Shown here: positions 31,866 through 39,293 of the stretch, piece by piece | Layout: each line of letters begins with the position of its first letter | Position numbering within the stretch: position 1 is the stretch's first letter | From: Croceivirga sp. | GTDB taxonomy: Bacteria; Bacteroidota; Bacteroidia; Flavobacteriales; Flavobacteriaceae | Direction: 5' to 3' | DNA: 41,126 bases | Assembly: GCA_028281025.1 (NCBI GenBank) | Contig: JANQKR010000001.1 | Coordinates: 1 to 41,126, forward strand | Position numbers and translations under genes: made by a program | Notes under the pieces: model-generated | Database searches by the model: none | Told to the model about the DNA's origin: nothing | What the model saw: only the letters and a program-made list of their open reading frames with translations

Positions 31866-32435
31866 TTAGTTCCCAACTACAACTTTTGGGTGACGTATGA
31901 TACGATCGCCAAGCTTAAAACCTTTTTCAATCACATCGATCACCTTACCCTGCAATTTTTTATTTGGTGCCGGAATTTGGGTTACGGCATCGTGTATTTC
32001 GGCATCAAAAGTGTCGCCTTCCCCTACTTCAACCTCTTCCAAACCTTTGGATTTCAATGTTTCCCTAAACTTGGTATTGATCAGTTCCACACCTTTGAGC
32101 AATTCTTTTTCCTTGGTCTTTGCAATCTCCTTAAGTGCCCGGTCAAAATCATCCATTATGGGAAGTAGGGATACAATTACCTCTTGTCCCGCAGTTTTAA
32201 AAAGCTCCATCCGTTCTTTGGAGGTTCGCTTTTTAAAGTTTTCAAATTCTGCAAAAAGACGTAAAAATTTGTCCTTTTCCTTGGCAAGTTCCTCGCGAAG
32301 TTGCTCTTCTTCCGAAAGTTCTTCGTCTATTGCCCCTTCGTTGGAAACTTCTTCCCGGTCAAGCTCAGTCGCATCCACGGATTGTTGTTCTTCAACGGTT
32401 TCATCCACTTCCTGAACCTTACTTTTTTTACTCAT
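31866..32435 (-). CDS. grpE: Nucleotide exchange factor GrpE
   Basis: Releases ADP from DnaK. The 189-aa protein has an acidic N-terminal tail (about 1-50), a long coiled coil (LREELAKEKDKFLRLFAEFE onward) and the C-terminal beta domain with FDAEIHDAVTQIPAPN and the family ending GKVIDVIEKGFKLGDRIIRHPKVVV, given here in two parts (GKVIDVIEKGFKLGDRIIR, then HPKVVV). The start is ATG at 32435. A promoter with -33 and -7 elements lies upstream; no CIRCE element is visible, so heat control, if any, is by another route. Confidence 0.96.
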   Translation of the reverse strand: MSKKSKVQEVDETVEEQQSVDATELDREEVSNEGAIDEELSEEEQLREELAKEKDKFLRLFAEFENFKKRTSKERMELFKTAGQEVIVSLLPIMDDFDRALKEIAKTKEKELLKGVELINTKFRETLKSKGLEEVEVGEGDTFDAEIHDAVTQIPAPNKKLQGKVIDVIEKGFKLGDRIIRHPKVVVGN

Positions 32436-32469
32436 GTGCTTATGTACTTTAAACTCGAATATGAGCTGG

Positions 32470-32502
32470 CAAAAGTACTGCCATTCCCTAAATAAATGTC
32501 AA
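32470..32502 (-). promoter_or_regulatory. Promoter of grpE-dnaJ
   Basis: On the minus strand TTG (32500-32502, within TTGACA) and TACTTTTG (32470-32477, exact -7 consensus) are 22 bp apart, 34 nt upstream of the grpE ATG. Confidence 0.55.
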
Positions 32503-32520
32503 AATGTCACAGGATTACAT

Positions 32521-32546
32521 AAAAAAACCGCCGAATAGGCGGTTTT
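32521..32546 (-). terminator. Terminator of the TIGR01777 gene
   Basis: AAAACCGCC (32524-32532) pairs with GGCGGTTTT (32538-32546) around GAATA. Minus-strand reading is followed by a T-run (complement of 32521-32527), 19 bp beyond the stop of the TIGR01777 gene. Confidence 0.85.
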
Positions 32547-32565
32547 CATATCATGGGACAAAAAT

Positions 32566-33528
32566 CTAACCATAATTTCCCTCATATGATGGTTTTGTGG
32601 CCTCTTCCTGGCATTCTTCACCACCATAAAAGCTTTCCAAAGCGCTACAGATGTTCTTATAATTGAAAATGAATCCTTTCTTTTCTATCCGCTTGCTGCT
32701 CACCCGCTGACTTGCAAAGAGCAAATAGGCCATTTCCCCCAAAACCAGTTCCATCATTATTTTGGGAACATTTGGCATAATCAAGGGCTTTTTCAGCACC
32801 TTGGCCAGTTCCTTGGTCAGTTTTGCATTGGTGACCGGGTTAGGTGCCACACCATTAAAAGTACCTTTTAACCCATTTTCCAGAACAAACAGGAACATTC
32901 TTGCCAAATCCTGGATATGAATCCACGATTGCCATTGTTCACCTGAACCAAAGGCCGCACCCACATAATTGTTCACAGGGGCAACCATTTTTGGCAAGGC
33001 ACCTCCTTGGTTTGATAGTACTAATCCAATTCTAATTTTGGACACCTTAAAATTGAATGATTGAAAAATATCGATTTCCTTTTCCCAGGCCGCTACTACT
33101 TCTCCCAAAAAACTAGTATCGACCTCGGTTTCATTTTCCTCATAAAATGTAGTCAGGGAATATGGGTATATGCCAATGGCAGAAGCGGAAACAAAAGCGT
33201 CCACCGTATCATTGCCGGAATCCTGCAATCCCTTTTTTAAGGTTCTTAGACTATTCAGTCTACTTTCGAGCACCTCTTTTTTGTAGGAAGCGGTCCATTT
33301 TTTTGAAATTGTTGCCCCGGCAAGGTTGATGATTGCCGTTACTCCCTTGAACGCATTTTTGTCAATCTCACCTTTGGAGGGGTTCCAGAAATATCCCTGA
33401 TAGTTCCCTTCCTTAAGGATTTTATCTTCCCGTGTAGTAAGATAATTAATTGGGATATCCCTTTGCTTTAGCTCCGCTACGATGGCTTTTCCCACTAATC
33501 CCGTGGCGCCCGTAATCAATACCCTCAT
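32566..33528 (-). CDS. TIGR01777-family (YfcH-like) NAD(P)-binding oxidoreductase
   Basis: An extended short-chain dehydrogenase/epimerase of the TIGR01777 family, 320 aa, of unknown substrate. The Rossmann motif ITGATGLVGKAIV opens the protein, followed by YFWNPSKGEID, INLAGATISKKW and the domain-specific SASAIGIYPYS in the catalytic region, with KIRIGLVLSNQGGALPKM and WIHIQDLARMFLF. The C-terminal DUF1731 segment lies near PKIMMELVLGEMA. The start is ATG at 33528. It has its own promoter and terminator and so is a single-gene unit. Confidence 0.92.
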   Translation of the reverse strand: MRVLITGATGLVGKAIVAELKQRDIPINYLTTREDKILKEGNYQGYFWNPSKGEIDKNAFKGVTAIINLAGATISKKWTASYKKEVLESRLNSLRTLKKGLQDSGNDTVDAFVSASAIGIYPYSLTTFYEENETEVDTSFLGEVVAAWEKEIDIFQSFNFKVSKIRIGLVLSNQGGALPKMVAPVNNYVGAAFGSGEQWQSWIHIQDLARMFLFVLENGLKGTFNGVAPNPVTNAKLTKELAKVLKKPLIMPNVPKIMMELVLGEMAYLLFASQRVSSKRIEKKGFIFNYKNICSALESFYGGEECQEEATKPSYEGNYG

Positions 33529-33541
33529 GCTAATTTTTTTA

Positions 33542-33574
33542 CAAATGTAAAGCTTTGAATTGTCTGATTTCCAA
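33542..33574 (-). promoter_or_regulatory. Promoter of the TIGR01777 gene
   Basis: On the minus strand TTG (33572-33574), 22 bp, then TACATTTG (33542-33549, exact -7 match), 13 nt before the ATG, implying a very short leader. Confidence 0.5.
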
Positions 33575-33662
33575 GTATTAAAAGCAATTTAACAGTCTTG
33601 TTGAACTTTTGGGCCAACCTTGGCAAAAGGTACTGGCCGATCCCAAAAAGATGGAAAGCTCG

Positions 33663-34325
33663 TTAGATCTTGACCGCCCTGAGCATTTCCCTTTTTCCTG
33701 GCGGTCCTGGTAAACGCTCCACAGAAAAACCTACTTCTTCCAGGTTTCTTCGCACACTACCCTTGGCCGAATACGTAACCAAGATACCGTTGGTCTGCAA
33801 CGCCCGGTACATTTTCCCAAATAGTTCCACCGTCCAAAGTTTGGGCTGTACCCTAGGCCCGAAGGCATCAAAATAAATAAGATTGAACGAAGCGTCATCT
33901 TCCACTTCAAAAAAATCCTTTTGTTGTTTTATCAAACTAAAAAAAGGACTGAGCACAATGGTTTCCCCCCAAGGGGAATCATGCATCTCTTTATAAATCG
34001 GCATTAACTGATTTTCCCCCAACTGGGAAACGTAATTCAATTGGGTAATTTCCCCAAAGGAAACAGGGAACGCCTCTACACCCACATAATCAATGGCAAA
34101 TCCGTTCTTTTGTGCTTCGTAATAGGTAATCAATGCATTTAACCCCGTACCAAAGCCTATTTCCAAAATGGAAACTTGGGACCGTTCCAATGCAAATAGT
34201 CCATGCCTTAGAAAGACATGGTACGCTTCTTGGATGGCGCCGTGCTTGGAATGGTACTGTTCGTTCCAATCTTCTAAATGAATGGTTTTGGAACCATCTC
34301 CGGTGACAATGATCTTACGTTTCAA
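33663..34325 (-). CDS. mnmD: tRNA mnm5s2U34 methyltransferase MnmD
   Basis: A SAM-dependent methyltransferase that performs the last step of 5-methylaminomethyl-2-thiouridine formation at tRNA wobble position 34, the activity fused in E. coli MnmC. The 220-aa domain has SAM motif I LEIGFGTGLNAL (about 52-63), the acidic EAFPVSF loop, and the catalytic-region FDAFGPRVQPKLWT, ending in the conserved GPPGKREMLRA. The free-standing form is common in Bacteroidota. The start is TTG at 34325, 2 bp after the DUF4920 stop, so the two are co-transcribed; no in-frame ATG precedes the conserved N-terminus. Confidence 0.93.
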   Translation of the reverse strand: MKRKIIVTGDGSKTIHLEDWNEQYHSKHGAIQEAYHVFLRHGLFALERSQVSILEIGFGTGLNALITYYEAQKNGFAIDYVGVEAFPVSFGEITQLNYVSQLGENQLMPIYKEMHDSPWGETIVLSPFFSLIKQQKDFFEVEDDASFNLIYFDAFGPRVQPKLWTVELFGKMYRALQTNGILVTYSAKGSVRRNLEEVGFSVERLPGPPGKREMLRAVKI

Positions 34326-34327
34326 AA

Positions 34328-34819
34328 TCAGTTGGCTATCCGCACGCCATCCGCTTCAAACCTAAGGGTCTGTTTGGGTTTTGTAATCTTTGCCAATTCT
34401 TCTTGGGTTGCGCCTTCATCCTCGGCATAGTGCTTCTGGTCTTCCACCGTCATTTCCTCAATAAAGGCAACTCCGTTCAAAACAACTTCCTTTCCAGCAA
34501 CATCCTTTGGGACAAAAAATCCATAATCCTTAAACCTGACAAAGACCTCCTTTCCATCCACCAAATCTACCTTCATCCAACAGCCCTTGGCCTGACAAAC
34601 TTCAGTAATGACCCCAGTTAGCTGGGATTGTAACGGGTCGGAAACCTCCATATTTTCGAATACTTTTGAGGATTTCTTCACGTCTTCCCCAACGTCAAAA
34701 GAAGAACCGTAGGTATTGTAATCCTGTGCAATGGCCCCCATAGTCCCGGAAGACAACAAAATCACAAGAAAAATGTTAAAAAAAATGGATTTGCGTAAAA
34801 AAATATCGGTCTTTAACAT
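34328..34819 (-). CDS. DUF4920 secreted protein
   Basis: A 163-aa secreted protein with a signal peptide (hydrophobic core about residues 12-26, cleavage near IAQD) and one DUF4920 domain (about 45-163): QLTGVITEVCQAKGCWMKVD with the paired Cys of a CxxxxC motif, KEVFVRFKDYGFFVP and the C-terminal KQTLRFEADGV. The domain is a small beta-barrel of unknown function that may bind metal through the Cys pair. The frame is open 60 codons further upstream, but that part crosses the promoter region and is not conserved-looking; ATG at 34819 gives the signal peptide. It is divergent from ilvE and followed directly by mnmD. Confidence 0.87.
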   Translation of the reverse strand: MLKTDIFLRKSIFFNIFLVILLSSGTMGAIAQDYNTYGSSFDVGEDVKKSSKVFENMEVSDPLQSQLTGVITEVCQAKGCWMKVDLVDGKEVFVRFKDYGFFVPKDVAGKEVVLNGVAFIEEMTVEDQKHYAEDEGATQEELAKITKPKQTLRFEADGVRIAN

Positions 34820-34881
34820 TTGTTTGAATTTATAAGCCCATTCCCCGCAAAATGCAGTGAAATTCGCTAATTTTAACATTG

Positions 34882-34889
34882 CAAAAATA
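34882..34889 (-). promoter_or_regulatory. -7 promoter element of DUF4920-mnmD
   Basis: TATTTTTG on the minus strand is an exact TAnnTTTG match, 62 nt upstream of the DUF4920 ATG. It sits only 5 bp before the ilvE start on the opposite strand, so the two promoters overlap. Confidence 0.5.
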
Positions 34890-34894
34890 CGCAG

Positions 34895-35962
34895 ATGGAG
34901 GTACAATCTAAACATATCGCTATAGAAAAGTCGACCACGACCAAGATCCATGAGGTCGATTTCAACAACCTTTCCTTTGGCAGTGTCTATACAGACCATA
35001 TGTTGGTGTCTGATTATAAAAATGGAACATGGAGCGTTCCAAAAATCATTCCTTACCAGCCCATTGCATTGGACCCTGCCTCAAAAATCTTTCATTATGG
35101 ACAATCCATTTTTGAAGGGATGAAGGCCTACAAGGACCCGGAAGGACAGGTTTGGTTGTTTCGACCAAAGGACAACCATGCCCGGCTCAACAAATCCGCG
35201 GAAAGAATGGCCATACCCGAACTGCCGCAAGAGTACTTTATGGAGGGCCTGACCACCTTATTGGAATTGGAAAAGGATTGGATACCCCAAAGCCCGGGAA
35301 GTTCCTTATATGTAAGGCCTTTTATGTTTGCCTCAGGAACCGGACTACATGCCTCCCCTGCCGATGAATATAAGTTTCTAATTGCCCTTGCGCCTTCAGG
35401 GGCCTATTTCTCGGGAAAGGTAAAAGTACTCATTGAAGAGACCTACGCCAGGGCCGCAAACGGTGGTGTTGGATATGCAAAAGCAGGGGGAAATTACGCA
35501 GCACAATTTTACCCGACAAAATTGGCAACGGACCAAGGTTACCAACAGGTTATTTGGACAGATGACCATAACCATGAGTATATAGAGGAAGCAGGGGCCA
35601 TGAACATTTTTATTAGGATAAATGACACCTTGCTTACGGCGCCCACCAGCGACCGCATTTTGGACGGGATTACCAGAAAAAGTATTTTGGAGCTTGCCGA
35701 AGATATGGGCATTGAAACGGAAGTACGAAAAATTAAGGTTTCCGAAGTGGTTGAAGCCGCCGAGAACGGAACTTTGAAAGAAATGTTTGGGGCGGGCACC
35801 GCTGCCGTTATATCCCCAATTTCGGCATTTGGGTATAAGGGAGAGGAATATGTATTACCTGAACTGGAGCACAGCTATGCCGCTACGTTAAAGACCAAGA
35901 TTACGGATATTCAATACAATAGAGCCGAGGACAAGTTCGGTTGGCGGTACCGTGTATGCTAA
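34895..35962 (+). CDS. ilvE: Branched-chain amino acid aminotransferase
   Basis: A PLP-dependent class IV aminotransferase that interconverts branched-chain amino acids and 2-oxo acids. The 355-aa length and sequence fit the BCAT type: FHYGQSIFEGMKAYK, the pyridoxal Lys196 in YAKAGGNYAAQF, the EEAGAMNIFI segment and the GAGTAAVISPI cofactor-phosphate region. The start is ATG at 34895; an imperfect -7 (TAATTTTA) lies just upstream. It is divergent from DUF4920 and ends in a bidirectional terminator shared with the MazG-like gene. Single-gene unit. Confidence 0.94.
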   Translation: MEVQSKHIAIEKSTTTKIHEVDFNNLSFGSVYTDHMLVSDYKNGTWSVPKIIPYQPIALDPASKIFHYGQSIFEGMKAYKDPEGQVWLFRPKDNHARLNKSAERMAIPELPQEYFMEGLTTLLELEKDWIPQSPGSSLYVRPFMFASGTGLHASPADEYKFLIALAPSGAYFSGKVKVLIEETYARAANGGVGYAKAGGNYAAQFYPTKLATDQGYQQVIWTDDHNHEYIEEAGAMNIFIRINDTLLTAPTSDRILDGITRKSILELAEDMGIETEVRKIKVSEVVEAAENGTLKEMFGAGTAAVISPISAFGYKGEEYVLPELEHSYAATLKTKITDIQYNRAEDKFGWRYRVC

Positions 35963-35973
35963 AATAACGTTGC

Positions 35974-35997
35974 AAAAAGGGGTGTTATCCCCTTTTT
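35974..35997. terminator. Bidirectional terminator between ilvE and the MazG-like gene
   Basis: AAAAAGGGG (35974-35982) pairs with CCCCTTTTT (35989-35997) around a 6-nt loop. The flanking A/T runs give a T tract in both directions. It overlaps the last bases of the minus-strand gene. Confidence 0.85.
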
Positions 35998-36391
35998 AAT
36001 TTTCCAATATTTCGGAAATATTGGGTTCAAAATAATTGGGCCCTTTCATCACTTTGCCATCTTCCCTATAAATGGGTTTGCCATCGGTTCCCAATTTGCT
36101 CATATTGCTCCGTTGGATTTCGTTAAAAACAGCTTCGATTTTGTACTGAAGACCGTGCTCCAGGATTGTCCCGCATAGAATGTAGAGCATGTCCCCCAAT
36201 GCATCCGCCACTTGGACCAAATCCCCCTTTTGTGCAGCTTCCAGATACTCTTCGTTCTCTTCATCCATTAAATTAAATCGCAGTTTTATTTTGTCCAATC
36301 CCAAATCTGCCTTGGGCGCATTAAGAACCCCTAGTCCAAATGCCTGATGAAATGCTTTGACCGCATCCAATTTCTGTTTCATAAAATTCAT
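35996..36391 (-). CDS. MazG/HisE-like nucleoside triphosphate pyrophosphohydrolase
   Basis: A 131-aa all-alpha NTP pyrophosphatase of the MazG/HisE/dUTPase-like superfamily. Metal-binding acidic pattern: DEENEEYLEAAQKGD (ExxE) followed by VQVADALGDMLYIL (ExxD-type, with Asp pair), and the segment MSKLGTDGKPIYREDGKVM typical of HisE-like relatives. It probably removes pyrophosphate from (d)NTPs or a related nucleotide; the substrate is not clear. ATG at 36391 and ATG at 36382 both fit; the first is reported. Its start lies 9 bp from the -7 element of the divergent small membrane-protein gene. Confidence 0.87.
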   Translation of the reverse strand: MNFMKQKLDAVKAFHQAFGLGVLNAPKADLGLDKIKLRFNLMDEENEEYLEAAQKGDLVQVADALGDMLYILCGTILEHGLQYKIEAVFNEIQRSNMSKLGTDGKPIYREDGKVMKGPNYFEPNISEILEN

Positions 36392-36400
36392 TAATTGGGT

Positions 36401-36408
36401 TAGTTTTG
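36401..36408 (+). promoter_or_regulatory. -7 promoter element of the 62-aa membrane protein
   Basis: TAGTTTTG is an exact TAnnTTTG match, 18 nt before the ATG at 36427. It shows that the in-frame TTG at 36406 lies inside the promoter and is not the start. Confidence 0.55.
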
Positions 36409-36426
36409 CGAAAAATAAGAAAAAGT

Positions 36427-36615
36427 ATGTTCTCCACGGGCCAAACCATTTTTGCCATTTTATTTATCCTTGGATTTACGACCATATTGTTCTTCATGTA
36501 TCGAAAGGATAAAAAGTTACACCAAAAGAATTATAAAGGGGTAAAAGTGGTAGTATTGACCTTTATCGGTTTTGTGGTTTTTCTCTTTATAATTAAACAC
36601 CTTCTCAAAAATTAA
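36427..36615 (+). CDS. Small two-helix membrane protein, unknown function
   Basis: A 62-aa protein with two hydrophobic helices (about residues 6-24 and 41-58) joined by a basic loop (YRKDKKLHQKNYKG). MFSTGQTIFAILFILGF followed by MYRKDKKLHQKNYKGV is a pattern I recall from other flavobacterial hypothetical proteins, so it is probably a conserved small membrane protein. ATG at 36427 follows the exact -7 element at 36401. It precedes another small membrane-protein gene after 109 bp that has its own promoter. The function is unknown. Confidence 0.8.
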   Translation: MFSTGQTIFAILFILGFTTILFFMYRKDKKLHQKNYKGVKVVVLTFIGFVVFLFIIKHLLKN

Positions 36616-36695
36616 CAGTTATATTGAATACACCACAAAAATTAAGAATTTTACAACAATCCTTGCTTTTCTCTCGAATAAAATAGGAAAAGACG

Positions 36696-36703
36696 TACTT
36701 TTG
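36696..36703 (+). promoter_or_regulatory. -7 promoter element of the 59-aa membrane protein and crcB
   Basis: TACTTTTG matches TAnnTTTG exactly, 21 nt before the ATG at 36725. No -33 TTG at proper spacing is visible. Confidence 0.55.
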
Positions 36704-36724
36704 TAGTGTTAATCTAACCAAAGA

Positions 36725-36904
36725 ATGATAACATTTTTCAGCATTTTATTTGTTTTAATGGCTGTCAATGGGGCTTTACTACTATTTAGTGTAAATGGTG
36801 CCATGGATGGCTTTAAAAAGAGGTTTCAGAAACATTCCGACGACAATATCATCAAATTCCCCCCCACCGAAATTTCTGAAACCAAGTACAAGAAAGCCGT
36901 TTAG
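36725..36904 (+). CDS. 59-aa membrane protein (TFF...SVN family)
   Basis: A small ORF read from the sequence: MITFFSILFVLMAVNGALLL then FSVNGAMDGFKKRFQKHSDD (residues 21-40) and a polar tail rich in Lys, Pro and Glu ending YKKAV. One transmembrane helix (about 4-24) and a cytoplasmic tail. It shares Thr-Phe-Phe, Ala-x-Asn and Leu-Leu-x-x-Ser-Val-Asn-x-Ala with the 27-aa peptide at 20910. An exact -7 element stands 21 nt upstream and crcB starts 16 bp downstream, so the pair may be co-transcribed. Function unknown; similar small proteins occur in other flavobacteria (from memory). Confidence 0.75.
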   Translation: MITFFSILFVLMAVNGALLLFSVNGAMDGFKKRFQKHSDDNIIKFPPTEISETKYKKAV

Positions 36905-36920
36905 TCCTTAGTTTTAGGGC

Positions 36921-37292
36921 ATGAAACAAGTTTTTTTAGTCTTTTTGGGTGGTGGTGTGGGTAGCGCCCTTAGATTTTTAATGTCCAAAGCCCTCAATCC
37001 CTTTCTAAAAAATTTCTTCCTGGGCACTTTCTTGGTAAACATTATTGGTTGTTTACTGATTGGATTGGTAATGGGGTTGTTCACCAAAGGAAAGCTGCTT
37101 ACCGAAAACCAAATGCTGTTATTGGTCGCCGGCTTTTGTGGTGGCTTTACCACTTTCTCGGCCTTTGCGTTTGAAAAGCACTCCCTCTTGAAATCCGGGG
37201 AAATACTTCACTTTTCCATTTACGCCATTTTAAGCATCATTACAGGTATATTGGCAGTATCTCTCGGCATTTGGCTTTCTAGATTGTTTTAG
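36921..37292 (+). CDS. crcB: Fluoride channel CrcB/FluC
   Basis: A dual-topology fluoride channel that protects against fluoride. The 123-aa protein has four transmembrane helices and the family signatures GGGVGSALRFLMSK near the N-terminus, GTFLVNIIGCLLIGL, and the central GFCGGFTTFSAFAFE with the Thr-Phe-Ser channel motif (FSAFAFE). Only one copy is present, so a homodimer is expected. The start is ATG at 36921. No fluoride (crcB-motif) riboswitch is visible upstream; expression seems tied to the preceding small membrane-protein gene. Confidence 0.95.
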   Translation: MKQVFLVFLGGGVGSALRFLMSKALNPFLKNFFLGTFLVNIIGCLLIGLVMGLFTKGKLLTENQMLLLVAGFCGGFTTFSAFAFEKHSLLKSGEILHFSIYAILSIITGILAVSLGIWLSRLF

Positions 37293-37447
37293 GATACGCT
37301 ATTTTCATTCTTTTCATCTTTTTACACTTTTTATTGCATAAAAAGTATCACACAAACCCGTTTTACCACATTATCCTCAACGAAAAGGACCAATATTTTC
37401 GTTTAAGTTATCGAAATTCACAAAAAACTTTACAAAAAATTTACATA

Positions 37448-37543
37448 CCCCTAATTTTATAGGGTTCTTTTCAAAATACTTCGTAAAAATCAATTCCATA
37501 TCCTAAAAAAATATAGGGTTAGGGTTCTATTCACATATATTTG
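37448..37543 (+). promoter_or_regulatory. glnK promoter with paired CCTA/TAGG dyads
   Basis: The -7 element TATATTTG (37536-37543, exact) lies 22 nt before the glnK ATG and has no -33 TTG. Upstream are two dyads: CCCTA-N6-TAGGG (37449-37464) and CCTA-N8-TAGG (37502-37517). AGGGTTCT is repeated exactly 60 bp apart (37461-37468 and 37521-37528). The spacing is about six helical turns and suggests a regulator binding one DNA face. The rest of the 273-bp gap (37293-37565) is A+T-rich, with an 8-bp inverted repeat at 37326-37346. Confidence 0.5.
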
Positions 37544-37565
37544 ACACTTTAACCAAAAATCAATT

Positions 37566-37904
37566 ATGAAAAAAGTCGAGGCAATTATTCGAAAATCAAA
37601 ATTTGATGAGGTGAAAAAAGCGCTTCATGAAATTGAGGTCAACTTTTTCAGTTATTGGGATGTAACGGGAGTTGGCAATGAAAAGCAGGGCCATGTATAT
37701 CGGGGTATCACCTATAGTACCACGGACATACAAAGAAGGTATTTAGTCATTGTGGTATCTGATGAATTCGTTGAAAAAACGGTGGACACACTTATTAAAA
37801 CCGCTGCAACGGGCAATGTTGGTGACGGAAAAATATTTGTGTCCGAAGTATTGGAAGCATACAGAATACGAACAGGGGAAAGCGGTTATGCCGGAATCAA
37901 CTAA
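37566..37904 (+). CDS. glnK: PII nitrogen-regulatory protein
   Basis: A 112-aa PII trimer subunit that senses 2-oxoglutarate, ATP and ADP and gates AmtB. The N-terminal KKVEAIIRKSKFDEVKKAL, the T-loop region GNEKQGHVYRGITYS, and the C-terminal ATP-binding GDGKIFVSEVLEAYRIRTGE are visible. Aligned to E. coli GlnB, Tyr50 lies at the position of the uridylylated Tyr51, with the T-loop one residue shorter. The linked amtB gene 27 bp downstream supports the GlnK-type name. The start is ATG at 37566, with the exact -7 element and repeated dyads upstream. Confidence 0.92.
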   Translation: MKKVEAIIRKSKFDEVKKALHEIEVNFFSYWDVTGVGNEKQGHVYRGITYSTTDIQRRYLVIVVSDEFVEKTVDTLIKTAATGNVGDGKIFVSEVLEAYRIRTGESGYAGIN

Positions 37905-37931
37905 ATACTGACCAACTAGAATCTTTAAATT

Positions 37932-39170
37932 ATGGAAGCAGGATTATTTACAGCAAATAACGTATGGATGATGGTGTGTACCGCCTTGGTATTCTTTATG
38001 CACCTTGGATTTTCCTTTTTGGAAATTGGACTGACCCGTCAAAAAAACACGGTGAACATACTCTTTAAGAATGTTTTTATCATTACTGTAGGACTACTAT
38101 TGTACTATATAGGTGGATTTAACCTTATGTACCCAGGATTTGAAGATGGGGATATGGGTTTCCTCAAATTTTCCGGTTTTGGTATTGGGGCACCTGAAAA
38201 TGGAATGACCCCGGAATATGCCGATGGTGGTTACACGTGGTGGACAGATTTCCTTTTCCAGGGAATGTTTGCCGCTACGGCAGCGACCATTGTTTCTGGA
38301 GCCGTAGCCGAGCGGATAAAGCTTGGTGGTTTTATGATTTTTACCATTTTTTATGTGGGGTTGGTATACCCAATCGTGGGCGCTTGGAAATGGGGCGGTG
38401 GCTGGCTACATGGCCTAGGCTTCTATGACTTTGCCGGTTCCACATTGGTACACTCCGTTGGGGGATGGGGTGCATTGATTGCCATCTACCTACTTGGAGC
38501 ACGTATTGGTAAGTTTGGCGAAGATGGTAAGCCGAAGGCAATACCTGGCCACAACCTACCACTCGCGGCCGCCGGTGTATTGATTCTTTGGTTGGGCTGG
38601 TTTGGGTTTAACGGAGGTTCCGTTCTTTCCGCAGACCCTGCAGTGACCTCTTTAGTATTGGTCACCACTTGTTTGGCCGCTGCCGCTGGAGGGGTATCGG
38701 CATTTATCACCTCATTTGTCAGATATAAAAATTTCGATTTGACCATGTTCCTGAATGGTATACTTGGTGGGTTGGTAGGCATCACTGCCGGAGCCGACCA
38801 AATGTCTCCAAATGAGGCCGTTGTTATAGGATTGATTGCCGGTGTGATCATCGTATTTGGCGTAGCATTGATCGATAGATTAAAGTTGGATGACCCTGTT
38901 GGGGCGGTAGCCGTACATTTAATATGTGGTATATGGGGCACTTTGGCCGTTGGAATCTTTGGAGCTATGGCCGGTCTTAATCAGTTCTTGGTGCAATTGG
39001 CCGGAGTTGGAGCTACAGCAACTTTCTGCTCAATTACCGGTTTTATCATTCTGTTTGCCATTAAAAAGATAGCAGGACTCCGTGTTTCGGAACAAGAAGA
39101 ACTGGAAGGTTTGGACCTCCACGAACATGGAATGGACGCTTATGCCGATTTTAGGATGAACCAACATTAA
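37932..39170 (+). CDS. amtB: Ammonium transporter
   Basis: An inner-membrane Amt/MEP/Rh channel for ammonium. The 412-aa chain has eleven hydrophobic segments, the Amt motif FAGSTLVHSVGG (first pore His) and AVAVHLICGIWG (second pore His), plus the recruitment-site residues around VWMMVCTALVFFMHLGFSF at the N-terminus. The C-terminal tail is short and ends KKIAGLRVSEQEELEGLDLHEH (first twenty residues quoted), the region that contacts GlnK. There is no signal peptide. It follows glnK by 27 bp; a terminator-like stem lies just downstream. Confidence 0.95.
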   Translation: MEAGLFTANNVWMMVCTALVFFMHLGFSFLEIGLTRQKNTVNILFKNVFIITVGLLLYYIGGFNLMYPGFEDGDMGFLKFSGFGIGAPENGMTPEYADGGYTWWTDFLFQGMFAATAATIVSGAVAERIKLGGFMIFTIFYVGLVYPIVGAWKWGGGWLHGLGFYDFAGSTLVHSVGGWGALIAIYLLGARIGKFGEDGKPKAIPGHNLPLAAAGVLILWLGWFGFNGGSVLSADPAVTSLVLVTTCLAAAAGGVSAFITSFVRYKNFDLTMFLNGILGGLVGITAGADQMSPNEAVVIGLIAGVIIVFGVALIDRLKLDDPVGAVAVHLICGIWGTLAVGIFGAMAGLNQFLVQLAGVGATATFCSITGFIILFAIKKIAGLRVSEQEELEGLDLHEHGMDAYADFRMNQH

Positions 39171-39172
39171 TG

Positions 39173-39219
39173 AAAAGGTAACGGAGCGTTTGGCAGAACG
39201 CTCCGTCTGCAACCTTTTT
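39173..39219 (+). terminator. Terminator-like hairpin after amtB
   Basis: ACGGAGCGTT (39181-39190) pairs perfectly with AACGCTCCGT (39197-39206). AAAAGGT (39173-39179) can also pair with ACCTTTT (39213-39219). The T-run is separated from the inner stem by six bases, so termination may be partial and allow read-through to the downstream genes. Confidence 0.6.
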
Positions 39220-39293
39220 CAAAAAATCAGATAAAAATATAATCCGCCCATCTTCATGGGCCTCAAAACATGTTACTATGAAAACGGTTACGT

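Noticed and set aside
31897-32415. A 172-codon plus-strand frame rich in Ser
   Set aside because: Antisense to grpE; its Ser-rich composition is the complement of the acidic/Gln/Glu GrpE codons.
32436-32520. A CIRCE heat-shock operator ahead of grpE
   Set aside because: The TTAGCACTC/GAGTGCTAA inverted repeat is absent.
34820-34999. A 60-codon upstream extension of the DUF4920 frame
   Set aside because: It overlaps the ilvE coding region and promoter and precedes a typical signal peptide that starts at 34819.
36638-36652. AAAATT-AAG-AATTTT palindrome
   Set aside because: Composed only of A/T apart from one G; such palindromes arise easily by chance in this gap.
36905-36920. A fluoride riboswitch ahead of crcB
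   Set aside because: Only 16 bp separate crcB from the preceding small ORF, and no conserved pseudoknot-type motif is seen there or farther upstream.
37293-37565. A sigma-54 promoter for glnK
   Set aside because: No GG-N10-GC pair is visible; an exact Bacteroidota -7 element is present instead.
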